A stretch of DNA of 37,596 nt from Rubrivivax benzoatilyticus JA2 = ATCC BAA-35 (GCF_000190375.1 NZ_AEWG01000132.1:1-37596), one strand, 5' to 3'. Counted from the stretch's first letter, positions 29,266-37,596 are shown. Translations and numbers: made by a program. The notes: generated by a model from the letters alone, not told the origin.

Positions 29266-31149
29266 ATGACGACCCCCGAGATCCCGGCCGCGGCGCCGCC
29301 GCCCGGCCTGCCCGACCCGGCGCTGCTCGCACGCCTGGCCGGCGAACTGTTCGGCAGCTGGCCGGCCACCGGCGGCGTGCCGCTACCCGAGCGGCCGCAT
29401 CCGGCCGGGCTGACGCCGCCGCCGGGCAGCTACGGCCCGTCCACGCCGGCCGACGTGCCGGGTGGCCTGCCGCCCGGTGCCAACCTCGTGCCGACCTCGC
29501 CGCAGAGCGCCGCCAACATCGGCGCCTCGGCGCCGGCACGGCTGCCGCATGCGCAGGCCGGCAACGGCGTGCCCGACGTGCCGCTGTCGGCCGCGCCGGC
29601 CTACGACGGTCGCGCCGGCAGCCAGCTGCTGGCGGTGCCGCAGGCGCCGGCGGCGCCCTTCCATTTCGCCGAGGCCGAGGCGCTGGGTTTCCCGGCCGCC
29701 GAAGCCGCACCGGCGACGCCGCCGACGGCCGATCCGGCTCTCGAGGCGCTGCGCGCCCTGCCCTGGCAGCTGCCGACCGCGGCCGCCGTGCCGCGGCTGG
29801 ACACGGTGCCGGCGCCGTCCGCCGCGCCGGCCACCGCTTCGCCGCGCTACTACTTCGTGCCCGAAGCGGCTCCGGCGGCCCCCACCGGCCGCCCGGGCTT
29901 CGCCGACGCCCATCCGCCGCTGGACGTGCACGCCGTGCGGCGCGACTTCCCGCTGCTGAACGAGCGCATCAACGGACAGCGCGTCGTCTGGCTGGACAAC
30001 GCCGCGACGACGCAGAAGCCGCAGGCCGTCATCGACCGGCTGGCGCACTTCTACGCCCACGAGAACTCCAACATCCACCGCGCCGCGCACGCGCTGGCGG
30101 CGCGCGCCACCGACGCCTACGAAAACGCCCGCGAGACCGTGCGCCGCTTCATCGGCGCCGCGTCGACCGAGGAGATCGTCTTCGTGCGCGGCGCCACCGA
30201 GGCCATCAACCTGGTCGCCGCGGCCTGGGGCTGCCGCCACGTCGGGCCGGGCGACGAGATCGTCGTCTCGCACCTGGAGCACCACGCCAACATCGTGCCG
30301 TGGAAGCGCCTGGCCGACGAACGCGGCGCGACGCTGCGCGTGATCCCGGTCGACGACAGCGGCCAGGTGCGGATCGACGAGTACCAGCGGCTGCTCAACG
30401 AGCGCACGAAGATCGTCGCCATCACCCAGGTTTCCAACGCGCTGGGCACCGTGGTGCCGGTGGACCAGATCGTCGCCATCGCGCGGCGCGCCGGCATCCG
30501 CACGCTGGTCGACGGCGCGCAGTCGGTGTCGCACCTGAAGGTCGACGTGCGCGCCTTGGACACCGACTTCTTCGTCTTCTCGGGCCACAAGGTCTTCGGG
30601 CCGACCGGCATCGGCGTGCTCTACGGCCGCCGCGAGGTGCTGGAGGATCTGGCGCCGTGGCAGGGCGGCGGCAACATGATCGCCGACGTCAGCTTCGAGC
30701 GCATCGTCTACCAGCCGCCGCCGGCACGCTTCGAGGCCGGCACCGGCAACATCGCCGACGCGGTGGGGCTGGGCGCGGCGCTGGAGTACGTCGAGCGCAT
30801 CGGCATCGCCAACATCGCGAAGTACGAGCACGGGCTGCTGGAGTACGCCACCGGGCGTCTGGCCGAGGTGCCGGGGCTGCGGCCGATCGGCACCGCACGC
30901 GACAAGGCCAGCGTGCTGTCCTTCGTGCTCGCCGGCTACAGCACCGACGAGGTCGGCCAGGCGCTGAACCGCGAAGGCATCGCGGTGCGCACCGGCCACC
31001 ACTGCGCGCAGCCCATCCTGCGCCGCTTCGGCCTGGAAGCCACGGTGCGGCCCTCGCTGGCCTTCTACAACACCTGCGAGGAGATCGACCAGCTGGTGGC
31101 GGTGCTGCAGCGCCTGGCGGCGGCGCGGCCGGTCGCCGGCCGGCGCTGA
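29266..31149 (+). CDS. Encapsulated cysteine desulfurase, family 2A encapsulin cargo
   Basis: A 627-residue protein. Residues 1-223 are a Pro/Ala/Gly-rich, probably disordered extension beginning MTTPEIPAAAPPPGLPDPA, with a short helix-like stretch ALLARLAGELFGSW near the start. From 224 (VRRDFPLL) it is a SufS/CsdA-like fold-type I desulfurase: WLDNAATTQKP, ENSNIHRAAH, HLEHHANIVPW, PLP Lys442 in FSGHKVFGPTG, and catalytic Cys580 in RTGHHCAQPILRRFG. It removes sulfur from cysteine as a persulfide, leaving alanine. The long extension is the signal that loads the enzyme into the encapsulin shell encoded 10 nt upstream. No sufE or scaffold gene is adjacent, which fits sulfur storage more than Fe-S assembly. 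Confidence 0.95.
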   Translation: MTTPEIPAAAPPPGLPDPALLARLAGELFGSWPATGGVPLPERPHPAGLTPPPGSYGPSTPADVPGGLPPGANLVPTSPQSAANIGASAPARLPHAQAGNGVPDVPLSAAPAYDGRAGSQLLAVPQAPAAPFHFAEAEALGFPAAEAAPATPPTADPALEALRALPWQLPTAAAVPRLDTVPAPSAAPATASPRYYFVPEAAPAAPTGRPGFADAHPPLDVHAVRRDFPLLNERINGQRVVWLDNAATTQKPQAVIDRLAHFYAHENSNIHRAAHALAARATDAYENARETVRRFIGAASTEEIVFVRGATEAINLVAAAWGCRHVGPGDEIVVSHLEHHANIVPWKRLADERGATLRVIPVDDSGQVRIDEYQRLLNERTKIVAITQVSNALGTVVPVDQIVAIARRAGIRTLVDGAQSVSHLKVDVRALDTDFFVFSGHKVFGPTGIGVLYGRREVLEDLAPWQGGGNMIADVSFERIVYQPPPARFEAGTGNIADAVGLGAALEYVERIGIANIAKYEHGLLEYATGRLAEVPGLRPIGTARDKASVLSFVLAGYSTDEVGQALNREGIAVRTGHHCAQPILRRFGLEATVRPSLAFYNTCEEIDQLVAVLQRLAAARPVAGRR

Positions 31150-31166
31150 GGCTTGCATCAGGGCCC

Positions 31167-31189
31167 CCGGCCGGCCATGCGCCGGCCGG
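31167..31189 (+). terminator. GC hairpin downstream of the desulfurase gene
   Basis: Arms CCGGCCGGC and GCCGGCCGG with loop CATGC, 17 nt after the stop of the encapsulin-desulfurase operon. ATAAACAAACG follows with no T-run, so it may stabilise the mRNA 3' end or assist Rho-dependent ending. Confidence 0.45.
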
Positions 31190-31266
31190 ATAAACAAACG
31201 ACGAAGGCTTCGTGGCGGCCCGAGGGCCGGCGCCCTATCGTGAAGGCTCACACCTGGAGAAGCCTC

Positions 31267-31470
31267 ATGCCTTTCGTCGCCGTGCTGCCGCAGCGCCTGC
31301 CCTGCCCGCGTCGCCCGATGCCGGCCGAGCCCTGCGCGCGCATCGTCGACGCCGACGTCCGCCGCACCGCGCTCGCGGTGCTGGCGCTCACGGCCACCGT
31401 CTGGTGGCCGAGCGCGCCGCGCCGGGTTCAGTCGCTGGCCAGCTTCACGCGGTCGGACAGCCGGGCATAA
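31267..31470 (+). CDS. Possible small protein with one hydrophobic segment
   Basis: A 67-codon ORF with a plausible TGGAGAAG ribosome-binding site 7 nt before its ATG. It reads MPFVAVLPQRLPCPRRP at the start and has a hydrophobic run (TALAVLALTATVWW) that could be one TM helix. It overlaps the 3' end of the convergent Bug-family gene by 43 nt. I recognise no family. It may be a real small protein or a chance ORF in GC-rich DNA. Confidence 0.3.
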   Translation: MPFVAVLPQRLPCPRRPMPAEPCARIVDADVRRTALAVLALTATVWWPSAPRRVQSLASFTRSDSRA

Positions 31471-32414
31471 CGCTCGTAGTCGCGCCGCACCAGCTGCGCC
31501 AGCTGCTGCGGCGTGCCGCCGACCGGCGTGATGCCCTGCTTGCGCAGCGCTTCCAGCACCGCCGGCTGGCGCAGCGTGGCGCTGGCGTCTTGCGCGATGC
31601 GCTCCACCACTGCCGCCGGCGTGCGCACCGGGGCGAACAGCGCGAACCAGCTCGTGACGCGGAAGCCCGGAATCGACTCCTGGGCGGTGGGCACCGCCGG
31701 CAGCAGCGGGCTGCGCTGTGCGCCGCCGATCGCCAGCGCACGCAGCCGGCCCGACTGGATGTGCGGCAACGCCGCCGTCACCGAGACCCACATCGCCTGG
31801 GCCTGACCCGAGGCGACGTCGGCCACCGCCTGCGAGCCGCCGCGGTAGGGGATGTGCACGAAGAAGAAGTCGCGTTCGATCTTCAGCAGCTCGAAGGCCA
31901 GGTGGTGCAGCGAGCCGACACCGGCCGAGGCGTAGCTGTAGGCGCCGGGGCGCTTCTTCGCCGCGGCCACCATCTCGGCGATCGTGCGCCAGCCGGTGGC
32001 GGCGTTGACGACGAGCACGTAGTCGCTGTCGGCCAGGTGCACGACCGGCGCCAGCTCCTTCAGCGGGTCGAACGAGAGCTTGCCCTGCAGCGCCGGGGCG
32101 ATCGTGATCGCTCCTTCCTGCGACAGCGACAGCGTGTGGCCGTCGGCGTCAGAACGCGCGGTGGCCTCGGCGGCGACCAGGCCGCCGGCGCCGGTGCGGT
32201 TCTCCACCGTCACCGGCTGGCGCCAGTCGTCCTGCAGCTGGCGCGCGACGATGCGCACCGCGACGTCGGCGCCGCTGCCGGCGGTGTTGCCGACGAGGAT
32301 GCGCACCGGCTTGGCCGGGAACGCGGCGGTGTTGGCGTGGGCACTGCCCAGCGCGGGCGCGGCCACGGCGGCGGCGCTCCAGTGCAGCAGGCGGCGGCGA
32401 GAGATCGGGGACAT
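31428..32414 (-). CDS. Bug-family (tripartite tricarboxylate transporter) solute-binding protein
   Basis: A 328-residue periplasmic protein starting at the ATG at 32414. The signal SRRRLLHWSAAAVAAPALGSAHA carries a twin-arginine pattern. The mature part shows Bug/TctC hallmarks: FPAKPVRILVGNTAGSGADVAVRIVA, VENRTGAGG, AEATARSDADGHTL, SYASAGVGSLHHLAFE, HIPYRGGSQAVADVASGQ and RLRALAIGG. Such proteins bind carboxylates or related small molecules. No TctA/TctB membrane genes are nearby, which is common since Bug genes are massively expanded in Burkholderiales. It lies on the same strand as metY, but a likely terminator (32517-32544) separates them. Confidence 0.9.
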   Translation of the reverse strand: MSPISRRRLLHWSAAAVAAPALGSAHANTAAFPAKPVRILVGNTAGSGADVAVRIVARQLQDDWRQPVTVENRTGAGGLVAAEATARSDADGHTLSLSQEGAITIAPALQGKLSFDPLKELAPVVHLADSDYVLVVNAATGWRTIAEMVAAAKKRPGAYSYASAGVGSLHHLAFELLKIERDFFFVHIPYRGGSQAVADVASGQAQAMWVSVTAALPHIQSGRLRALAIGGAQRSPLLPAVPTAQESIPGFRVTSWFALFAPVRTPAAVVERIAQDASATLRQPAVLEALRKQGITPVGGTPQQLAQLVRRDYERYARLSDRVKLASD

Positions 32415-32516
32415 ACGACGCTCCGGAAGAAGGCGAAAACTCAGGATCGGGGCATGGCGGCGCCCAGGCCACGCAGGAATTCGCGTGAGCTTGGACGTCG
32501 GATGCATAACGAAAGA

Positions 32517-32544
32517 CGCCGCGGCACCGGAGCGGGCCGCGGCG
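32517..32544 (-). terminator. Probable intrinsic terminator of metY
   Basis: Arms CGCCGCGGC and GCCGCGGCG (9 bp) with a 10-nt loop, 14 nt downstream of the metY stop. On the minus strand the stem is followed by GTCTTTCGTTATG, a T-rich tail. This separates metY from the Bug-family gene. Confidence 0.6.
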
Positions 32545-32558
32545 GTGTCAGCAGACGC

Positions 32559-33869
32559 TCAGACCGCAGCCAGCGCCTGGTCCAGGTCGGCCAGCAGGTC
32601 GGCGATGTGCTCGATGCCGACCGACAGCCGCACCGTGTCCTCGGACACGCCGGCCTTGGCCAGTTCCTCGGGCGCGAGCTGGCGGTGCGTCGTCGACGCC
32701 GGGTGCGTGGCCAGCGAGCGCACGTCGCCGATGTTGACGAGGCGCGTGAACAGCTGAAGCGCGTCGAGGAACCGTGCGCCGCGCTCGCGGCCCTGGCCGG
32801 GCTCGCCCTTCAGGCCGAAGGTCAGCAGGCCCGAGGCGCGGCCGCCGTAGTTCTGGCGGATCAGCGCGTGGCTGGGGTGGCCTTCGAGGCCGGCGTAGTT
32901 GACCCAGGCCACCTTGGGGTGCTGCGCCAGGTGCTGGGCGATGGCCAGCGCGTTGTCGCTGATGCGCTCCATGCGCAGCGCCAGCGTCTCGATGCCGGTC
33001 AGGATCTGGAAGGCGTTGAACGGCGAGATCGCGGCGCCGGTGTTGCGCAGCGGCACGACACGCGCGCGGCCGATGTAAGCCGCCGGGCCCAGGGCCTCGG
33101 TGTAGACGACGCCGTGGTAGCTGACGTCGGGCGTGTTCAGGCGCGGGAAACGCTCCGGGTACTTCGCCCACGGGAACTTGCCCGAGTCGACGATCGCGCC
33201 GCCCAGGCTGGTGCCGTGGCCGCCCAGGTACTTGGTCAGCGAGTGCACGACGATGTCCGCGCCGTGTTCGATCGGGCGGAACAGGTAGGGGCTGGGCACG
33301 GTGTTGTCGACGATCACCGGCACGCCGTGGCGGTGGGCGATGGCGGCGATCGCGGCGACGTCGGTGACGTTGCCGGCCGGGTTGCCGATCGACTCGACGA
33401 AGACGGCCTTGGTCCGGGCGTCGATCAGCGGCTCGAAGCTGGCCGGATCGTTGGCGTCGGCGAAACGCGTCGTGACGCCGAACTGCGGCAGCGTGTGCGC
33501 CAGCAGGTTGTAGGTGCCGCCGTAGAGCGCGCTGGAGGCGACGATGTTGTCGCCGGCTTCGGTGATCGTCTGGATCGCGTAGGTGACGGCCGCCTGACCC
33601 GAGGCCAGCGCCAGCGCGGCGATGCCGCCTTCGAGCGCCGCGACGCGCTGCTCGAGCACGTCGGTCGTCGGGTTCATGATGCGCGTGTAGATGTTGCCCG
33701 GCACCTTCAGGTCGAACAGGTCGGCACCGTGCTGCGCGTTGTCGAAGGCGTAGGCCACCGTCTGGTAGATCGGCACCGCGACGGCCTTGGTCGTCGGGTC
33801 GGGGCTGTAGCCGCCGTGCACCGACAGGGTCTCGAAGCGCCAGTGGGCGCGCGGGTTCTGTTCGCTCAT
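32559..33869 (-). CDS. metY: O-acetylhomoserine aminocarboxypropyltransferase (sulfhydrylase)
   Basis: A 436-residue Cys/Met PLP enzyme starting at [20 protein letters not shown] (ATG 33869). Motifs: [41 protein letters not shown], PLP Lys213 in [13 protein letters not shown], and SRLVNIGD-type [20 protein letters not shown]. The length and the GGHGTS after the PLP lysine are typical of MetY and distinguish it from the shorter cystathionine enzyme at 19.3 kb (NGHSD). It makes homocysteine directly from O-acetylhomoserine and sulfide, feeding methionine synthesis and the CBS/CGL route to cysteine. It is divergent from the CysB-type regulator. Confidence 0.93.
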   Translation of the reverse strand: MSEQNPRAHWRFETLSVHGGYSPDPTTKAVAVPIYQTVAYAFDNAQHGADLFDLKVPGNIYTRIMNPTTDVLEQRVAALEGGIAALALASGQAAVTYAIQTITEAGDNIVASSALYGGTYNLLAHTLPQFGVTTRFADANDPASFEPLIDARTKAVFVESIGNPAGNVTDVAAIAAIAHRHGVPVIVDNTVPSPYLFRPIEHGADIVVHSLTKYLGGHGTSLGGAIVDSGKFPWAKYPERFPRLNTPDVSYHGVVYTEALGPAAYIGRARVVPLRNTGAAISPFNAFQILTGIETLALRMERISDNALAIAQHLAQHPKVAWVNYAGLEGHPSHALIRQNYGGRASGLLTFGLKGEPGQGRERGARFLDALQLFTRLVNIGDVRSLATHPASTTHRQLAPEELAKAGVSEDTVRLSVGIEHIADLLADLDQALAAV

Positions 33870-34074
33870 GGTTCTGCTGGGGTGGTGGTCGACCGGAAAG
33901 GGCGCGATGCTGCCGAAACCTGGACATGCAGCCAACGACGCAATAGTCGTATCGGTATGCCTCCATCGCATATAACGATCGAGTCCATTACGCCCTCCGC
34001 TTATTCGCTCAGCGCATGATGTTGGAAGAATCGCTTCGTTGGCATGGGGATGCGGGCTGGCGAGGATGCGGGCC
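33870..34074. promoter_or_regulatory. Divergent metY-cysB control region
   Basis: These 205 nt include an unusually AT-rich core for this genome (about 33930-34030: GACGCAATAGTCGTATCGG, then CGCATATAACGATCG and CCGCTTATTCG). LysR-type regulators usually bind such AT-rich divergent regions, so CysB control of metY and of itself is likely. The exact operator half-sites were not resolved. Confidence 0.55.
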
Positions 34075-35094
34075 GTGAACTTCCAGCAACTCCGCGCCGT
34101 CCGCGAAGCCGTCCGGCAACGCTTCAACCTCACCTCGGTCGCCGAGGTGCTGCACACCTCGCAGCCCGGCGTCAGCCGCCAGGTGCGCGAGCTCGAGGAC
34201 GAGCTCGGCGTCGACCTCTTCGTGCGCGTCGGCAAGCGCCTGACCGGGCTCACCGAGCCGGGCAAGGTGGCGCTGCCGATCATCGAGCGCCTGCTCGCCG
34301 AGGCCGACAACCTCAGGCGCGCCGGCGCCGACTTCGCACGCGCCGGCAGCGGCACGCTGACGGTGGCGGCGACGCACTCGCAGGCCCGCTACGCGCTGCC
34401 GCCGGTGGTGCGCGACTTCCTGGCCGCCAACCCGCAGGTCACGCTGCACCTGAACCAGGGTTCGCCGCGCCAGATCGCGCGCTGGCTGATCGACGGCGAG
34501 GCCGACATCGGCGTCGCCACCGAGGCGCTGGCCGACTACGAGGAGCTCGTCGCCCTGCCCTGCTACCGCTGGAGCCACGTCGTCGTCGTGCCGCAAGGCC
34601 ACGCGCTGGCCGACGAGGACCGGCGCGGCGAGCGCCTGACGCTCGAACGCCTGGCGCAGTTCCCGCTGGTCACCTACGAACCCGGCTACACCGGCCGGCG
34701 CCACATCGACGAAGCCTTCGAGCGCGAAGGCCTCGCCCGCGAGATCGTGCTCGCGGCGATGGACGCCGACGTCGTGAAGACCTACGTCGAGCTCGGCCTG
34801 GGCGTGGGCATCGTCGCCTCGATCGCCTACGACCCGGCGCGCGACCAGGGCCTGCACGCGATCGACGTGCGCCATCTCTTCGAGGTCAACACGACGCGGC
34901 TGGCGGTGCGCCGCGGCACCTACCTGCGCGACTACGCCTACGACTTCATCCAGACCTTCGCGTCGCCGCTGTCGCGCGGCCTCGTCGACCGGGCGCTGGC
35001 CACGCCGCACGGCCAGCCGCTGGAGCTGTCGCCCGAGCCGCCGCCGCCCAACGCCTGGCGCAGCGCGCCGGCCGACGCCGTCACCGGCGGCTGA
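34075..35094 (+). CDS. cysB: LysR-family sulfur regulator, CysB type
   Basis: A 339-residue regulator. GTG 34075 was chosen: it aligns with the start of E. coli CysB (MKLQQLR versus NFQQLR here) and has GAGG nine bases upstream. ATG 34066 is an alternative that adds three residues. The helix-turn-helix reads LTSVAEVLHTSQPGVSRQV, then RELEDELGVDLFVR. The effector domain has CysB-specific stretches: ATHSQARYALPPVVRDF, LNQGSPRQIA, ALPCYRWSHVVVVP and DADVVKTYVELGLGVGIVAS. CysB-type proteins activate sulfate/sulfonate assimilation genes and sense acetylserine-type inducers or sulfate. It is divergent from metY. Whether it is the global CysB or the Cbl/SsuR paralogue cannot be settled. Confidence 0.9.
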   Translation: MNFQQLRAVREAVRQRFNLTSVAEVLHTSQPGVSRQVRELEDELGVDLFVRVGKRLTGLTEPGKVALPIIERLLAEADNLRRAGADFARAGSGTLTVAATHSQARYALPPVVRDFLAANPQVTLHLNQGSPRQIARWLIDGEADIGVATEALADYEELVALPCYRWSHVVVVPQGHALADEDRRGERLTLERLAQFPLVTYEPGYTGRRHIDEAFEREGLAREIVLAAMDADVVKTYVELGLGVGIVASIAYDPARDQGLHAIDVRHLFEVNTTRLAVRRGTYLRDYAYDFIQTFASPLSRGLVDRALATPHGQPLELSPEPPPPNAWRSAPADAVTGG

Positions 35095-35118
35095 ACGGCC
35101 GCCGCCGCCGCGGCGGCT

Positions 35119-35619
35119 TCACTCGCCGCGGGCGTGCGCCTCGTGGATCGCGGCGGCCTTGGCTTCCATCTCGCGCCGCATCGCGCGGCGCATCTCGGCC
35201 GCGGCGTGGCGGCGCTTCTGGTCGGGCGTGCGCGGCTCGAGCGCCGGCACGGCCACCGGCTGGCCACCGTCGTCGACCGCGACCATCGTGAAGAAGCAGC
35301 TGTTGACGTGGCGCACGACGCCGGCGCGGATGTCCTCGGCCAGCACCTTGATGCCGATCTCCATCGACGAGCGGCCGGTGTGGTTGACCGAGGCGAGGAA
35401 GGTGACGAGTTCACCGACCTGGATCGGCTGGCGGAACATCACCTGGTCGACGCTCAGCGTGACGACGTAGCGCCCGGCGTAGCGCGCGGCGCAGGCGTAG
35501 GCCACCTGGTCGAGGTGGCGCAGGATGACCCCGCCGTGCACCTTGCCCGAGAAGTTGGCGGTGTCCGGGGTCATCAGCACCGTCATCTGCAGTTCATGGG
35601 CGGGCAAGGCGATCGTCAC
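35119..35619 (-). CDS. Acyl-CoA thioesterase (hotdog fold)
   Basis: A 166-residue protein. GTG 35619 was chosen because CGAGGACC lies just upstream and the sequence (ALPAHELQMTVLMTPDTANFSG) starts where related enzymes do; an in-frame GTG at 35649 would add 10 residues. Hotdog features are NFSGKVHGGVILRHLDQVAY, FRQPIQVGELVTFLASVNHTGRSS and NSCFFTMVAVD. It resembles the YciA/BACH-like group that hydrolyses acyl-CoAs in the cytoplasm. A charged C-terminal helix (RRHAAAEMRRAMRREMEAKAAA) is notable. It converges on cysB. It is not obviously part of the sulfur functions. Confidence 0.85.
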   Translation of the reverse strand: MTIALPAHELQMTVLMTPDTANFSGKVHGGVILRHLDQVAYACAARYAGRYVVTLSVDQVMFRQPIQVGELVTFLASVNHTGRSSMEIGIKVLAEDIRAGVVRHVNSCFFTMVAVDDGGQPVAVPALEPRTPDQKRRHAAAEMRRAMRREMEAKAAAIHEAHARGE

Positions 35620-35665
35620 GGGGTCCTCGGTGAAAGTCTGCGGCGGCACGCACCGCCGCAGACGA

Positions 35666-36265
35666 TCATGCCAGCGCGGCCTCGATGTCGGCTTGCGCCT
35701 GCTCGAAGCCGCGTGCGGCGGCCTCGGGGCCCATGTTCAGGCCTTCGGCGTAGACGAAACGCACATCGGTCATGCCGAGGAAGCCGAGCACCGACTTCAG
35801 GTACGGCACCTGCGAGTCGGCCGGCGTGTCGCGGTAGATGCCGCCGCGGGCCAGCGCGACGATGACCTTCTTGCCCTTCACCAGGCCCTCGGGGCCGGTG
35901 GCCGTGTAGCGGAAGGTGATGCCGGCACGGGCCACGGCGTCGATCCAGTTCTTGAACTGCACCGGCACGCCGAAGTTGTACATCGGCACGCCGAGCACGA
36001 TCACGTCATGGGCCTGCAGTTCGGCGACGGCGGCGTCGGCCACGGCCACCCGTGCGGCCTGCTCCGGCGTGCGCGCCTCGGCCGGCGTGAACAGCGCGCC
36101 GAGCGCCGCTTCGTCGAGCACCGGCAGCGGGTCGGCGGCCAGGTCGCGAACGGTCAGTTCGGCATCCGGGTGCGAAGCACGCAGGCGGGCGACGACGTCG
36201 TGGGCGACACGGGTCGAGTTGGCGCCTTCACGGCGGGCGCTGGCATTGATCTGGAGGATCTTCAT
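35666..36265 (-). CDS. azoR: FMN-dependent NADH:quinone oxidoreductase / azoreductase
   Basis: A 199-residue flavodoxin-fold enzyme starting at ATG 36265 ([25 protein letters not shown]). The FMN phosphate loop SARREGANS and the motifs [22 protein letters not shown] and GGIYRD near the middle are those of AzoR. It reduces quinones, and azo compounds in vitro, with NADH by two-electron transfer, protecting against electrophilic quinone stress. It is cytoplasmic and monocistronic, divergent from satP, with the thioesterase gene 46 nt downstream. Confidence 0.92.
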   Translation of the reverse strand: MKILQINASARREGANSTRVAHDVVARLRASHPDAELTVRDLAADPLPVLDEAALGALFTPAEARTPEQAARVAVADAAVAELQAHDVIVLGVPMYNFGVPVQFKNWIDAVARAGITFRYTATGPEGLVKGKKVIVALARGGIYRDTPADSQVPYLKSVLGFLGMTDVRFVYAEGLNMGPEAAARGFEQAQADIEAALA

Positions 36266-36587
36266 CGTGCAGTCCTGTAGGGAAGTCGGGCCGGCGGCGC
36301 CGTTCGATCGATTTGCACACACTCCTTGAGCGGCGATCGCGAGAGACGCTTTCGGTATGGCAGCCATTCTGGGCGCCTCGCGCGGTTGCGCCGTTCGCCT
36401 GCCTCGACGCCTCTGTTGCAACTTTTTGAATGGATCGCAGACCCGTCCGGCACTGTCGACGATTCGCTCATCGAATATCCCGATAATGCCCTCGGAGAAT
36501 CTCGCAGCGGGCCTCTCGGATATCAAAACAAAGGGTTTACCCTGATACAGTCGCGAGCCTTTTTACCCGGCCTCCGCGAGGGCTCGC
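36266..36587. promoter_or_regulatory. Divergent intergenic region azoR / satP
   Basis: These 322 nt contain no convincing gene. The part next to satP is AT-rich for this genome. At 36521-36547 it has TATCA, then the inverted repeat GGGTTTACCC (36533-36542), then TGATA, so palindromic elements lie about 40 nt before the satP ATG and probably form an operator or promoter. AT-rich stretches at 36410-36430 and 36470-36490 may belong to the same control region. Confidence 0.45.
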
Positions 36588-37154
36588 ATGTCTGCTTCCA
36601 CCGATCAATTCGCCAACCCTGCGCCGCTCGGCCTGATGGGCTTCGGCATGACCACCGTCCTGCTGAACATCCACAACGCGGGCTTCTTCCCGATGAGCGC
36701 CATGGTGCTCGCCATGGGCCTGTGCTACGGCGGCGCCGCGCAGATCGTCGCCGGCATCCTGGAGTTCCGCAAAGGCAACACCTTCGGCCTCACCGCCTTC
36801 GTCAGCTACGGCTTCTTCTGGCTCTCGCTGGTGGCCCTGATCGTGCTGCCCAAGCTCGGCTGGGCCGATGCCACGCCCGAGGGCTACATGGGCTGGTACC
36901 TGGTGATGTGGGGCGTGTTCACGGCCTGGATGTGGGTCGGCACCTGGCGCAGCAACCGCGCGCTGCAGTTCGTCTTCGGCAGCCTGACGCTGCTGTTCGC
37001 GCTGCTCGCCGCGCGCGACTTCACGGGCTCGACGCTGATCGGCACGATCGCCGGCTTCGAGGGCATCGTCTGCGGCCTCTCGGCGATCTACCTGGCGATG
37101 GCCGAGGTGCTCCACGCGCAGTATCACCGGAGTATCCTGCCGGTCGGCGCGTGA
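36588..37154 (+). CDS. satP: Acetate/succinate transporter, GPR1/FUN34/YaaH family
   Basis: A 188-residue inner-membrane protein with six hydrophobic helices. The family signature FANPAPLGLMGFGMTT is at 8-23, followed by NIHNAGFF, GLCYGGAAQIVAGILEFRKGNTFG and a Phe/Trp-rich middle helix (YGFFWLSLVAL). It takes up acetate or succinate with protons. The ATG has GCGAGGGC upstream. The three-copy tandem repeat starts 78 nt after its stop. The C-terminus (QYHRSILPVGA) is a short tail. Confidence 0.93.
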   Translation: MSASTDQFANPAPLGLMGFGMTTVLLNIHNAGFFPMSAMVLAMGLCYGGAAQIVAGILEFRKGNTFGLTAFVSYGFFWLSLVALIVLPKLGWADATPEGYMGWYLVMWGVFTAWMWVGTWRSNRALQFVFGSLTLLFALLAARDFTGSTLIGTIAGFEGIVCGLSAIYLAMAEVLHAQYHRSILPVGA

Positions 37155-37232
37155 AAATCCCCGAACCCCACCGAGAAATATCCCGGGAGCGCCGCGGAAT
37201 ATTCAAAGAGACGCCCCCGGAGAAAAGCCGGG

Positions 37233-37596
<364 letters not shown>

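Noticed and set aside
29383..31791. 802-codon minus-strand frame over the desulfurase
   Set aside because: The plus strand encodes a complete desulfurase with catalytic residues. This frame has no domain.
35104..35117. Palindrome GCCGCCGCGGCGGC between cysB and the thioesterase gene
   Set aside because: Simple GCC-repeat sequence without a loop, expected by chance in such GC-rich DNA.
36357..36545. 62-codon plus-strand ORF before satP
   Set aside because: There is no clear ribosome-binding site, no recognisable domain, and it covers the likely satP promoter.

Overview
The window is very GC-rich DNA (about 70% or more by eye), with strong third-position G/C that opens long antisense ORFs behind nearly every gene. 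The gene content points to a betaproteobacterium of the order Burkholderiales, near the Rubrivivax/Roseateles/Leptothrix group: a Bug-family solute-binding protein, a MetY/CysB pair, a KdpDE system, a cyanide-insensitive-type cydAB with a DUF2474 peptide, and a Tat-exported class A beta-lactamase with a Cys before the active serine. No rRNA, tRNA, insertion sequence, prophage or CRISPR array was seen. The genus is an inference. Both ends cut genes: kdpD on the left, panC on the right.

Layout. 1-15 kb is mostly signal transduction: the 3' part of kdpD with kdpE, a four-PAS hybrid kinase, an HD-domain hydrolase, a lipocalin-like secreted protein, a chemoreceptor, a DTW-domain tRNA-modification enzyme, a 7-TM hybrid kinase, and a BvgS-like kinase with two periplasmic binding modules. 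14.8-20.5 kb is cysteine metabolism: cysK-cysE plus a small XRE regulator and a rhodanese on the minus strand, then divergently a cystathionine beta-synthase and a cystathionine gamma-lyase/synthase on the plus strand (the reverse transsulfuration route). 20.5-28.2 kb is mixed: an attenuator-like minus-strand element, two unrecognised small proteins, the cydAB operon, a CapA-family gene, an IMPACT-family gene, a protein with a PD-(D/E)XK-like motif, and a class A beta-lactamase.

28.3-31.1 kb is the most notable locus: a family 2A encapsulin shell protein (SrpI type) followed 10 nt later by its cargo, a SufS-like cysteine desulfurase carrying a 223-residue Pro/Ala-rich N-terminal extension. 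Next comes a second sulfur block: a Bug-type binding protein and metY on the minus strand, with cysB divergent from metY. Enzymes that make cysteine (CysE/CysK, MetY/CBS/CGL), an enzyme that removes its sulfur inside a protein shell, a sulfurtransferase and a sulfur regulator therefore all lie within about 20 kb. The inferred picture is a sulfur-storage compartment embedded in its own supply and control genes.

35.1-37.6 kb holds an acyl-CoA thioesterase, an azoreductase, an acetate transporter, a three-copy 74-bp tandem repeat rich in hairpins, and the 3' end of panC. Several intergenic hairpins are listed. The best terminators are those with a T-rich tail, at 20479-20504 (minus strand) and after metY.
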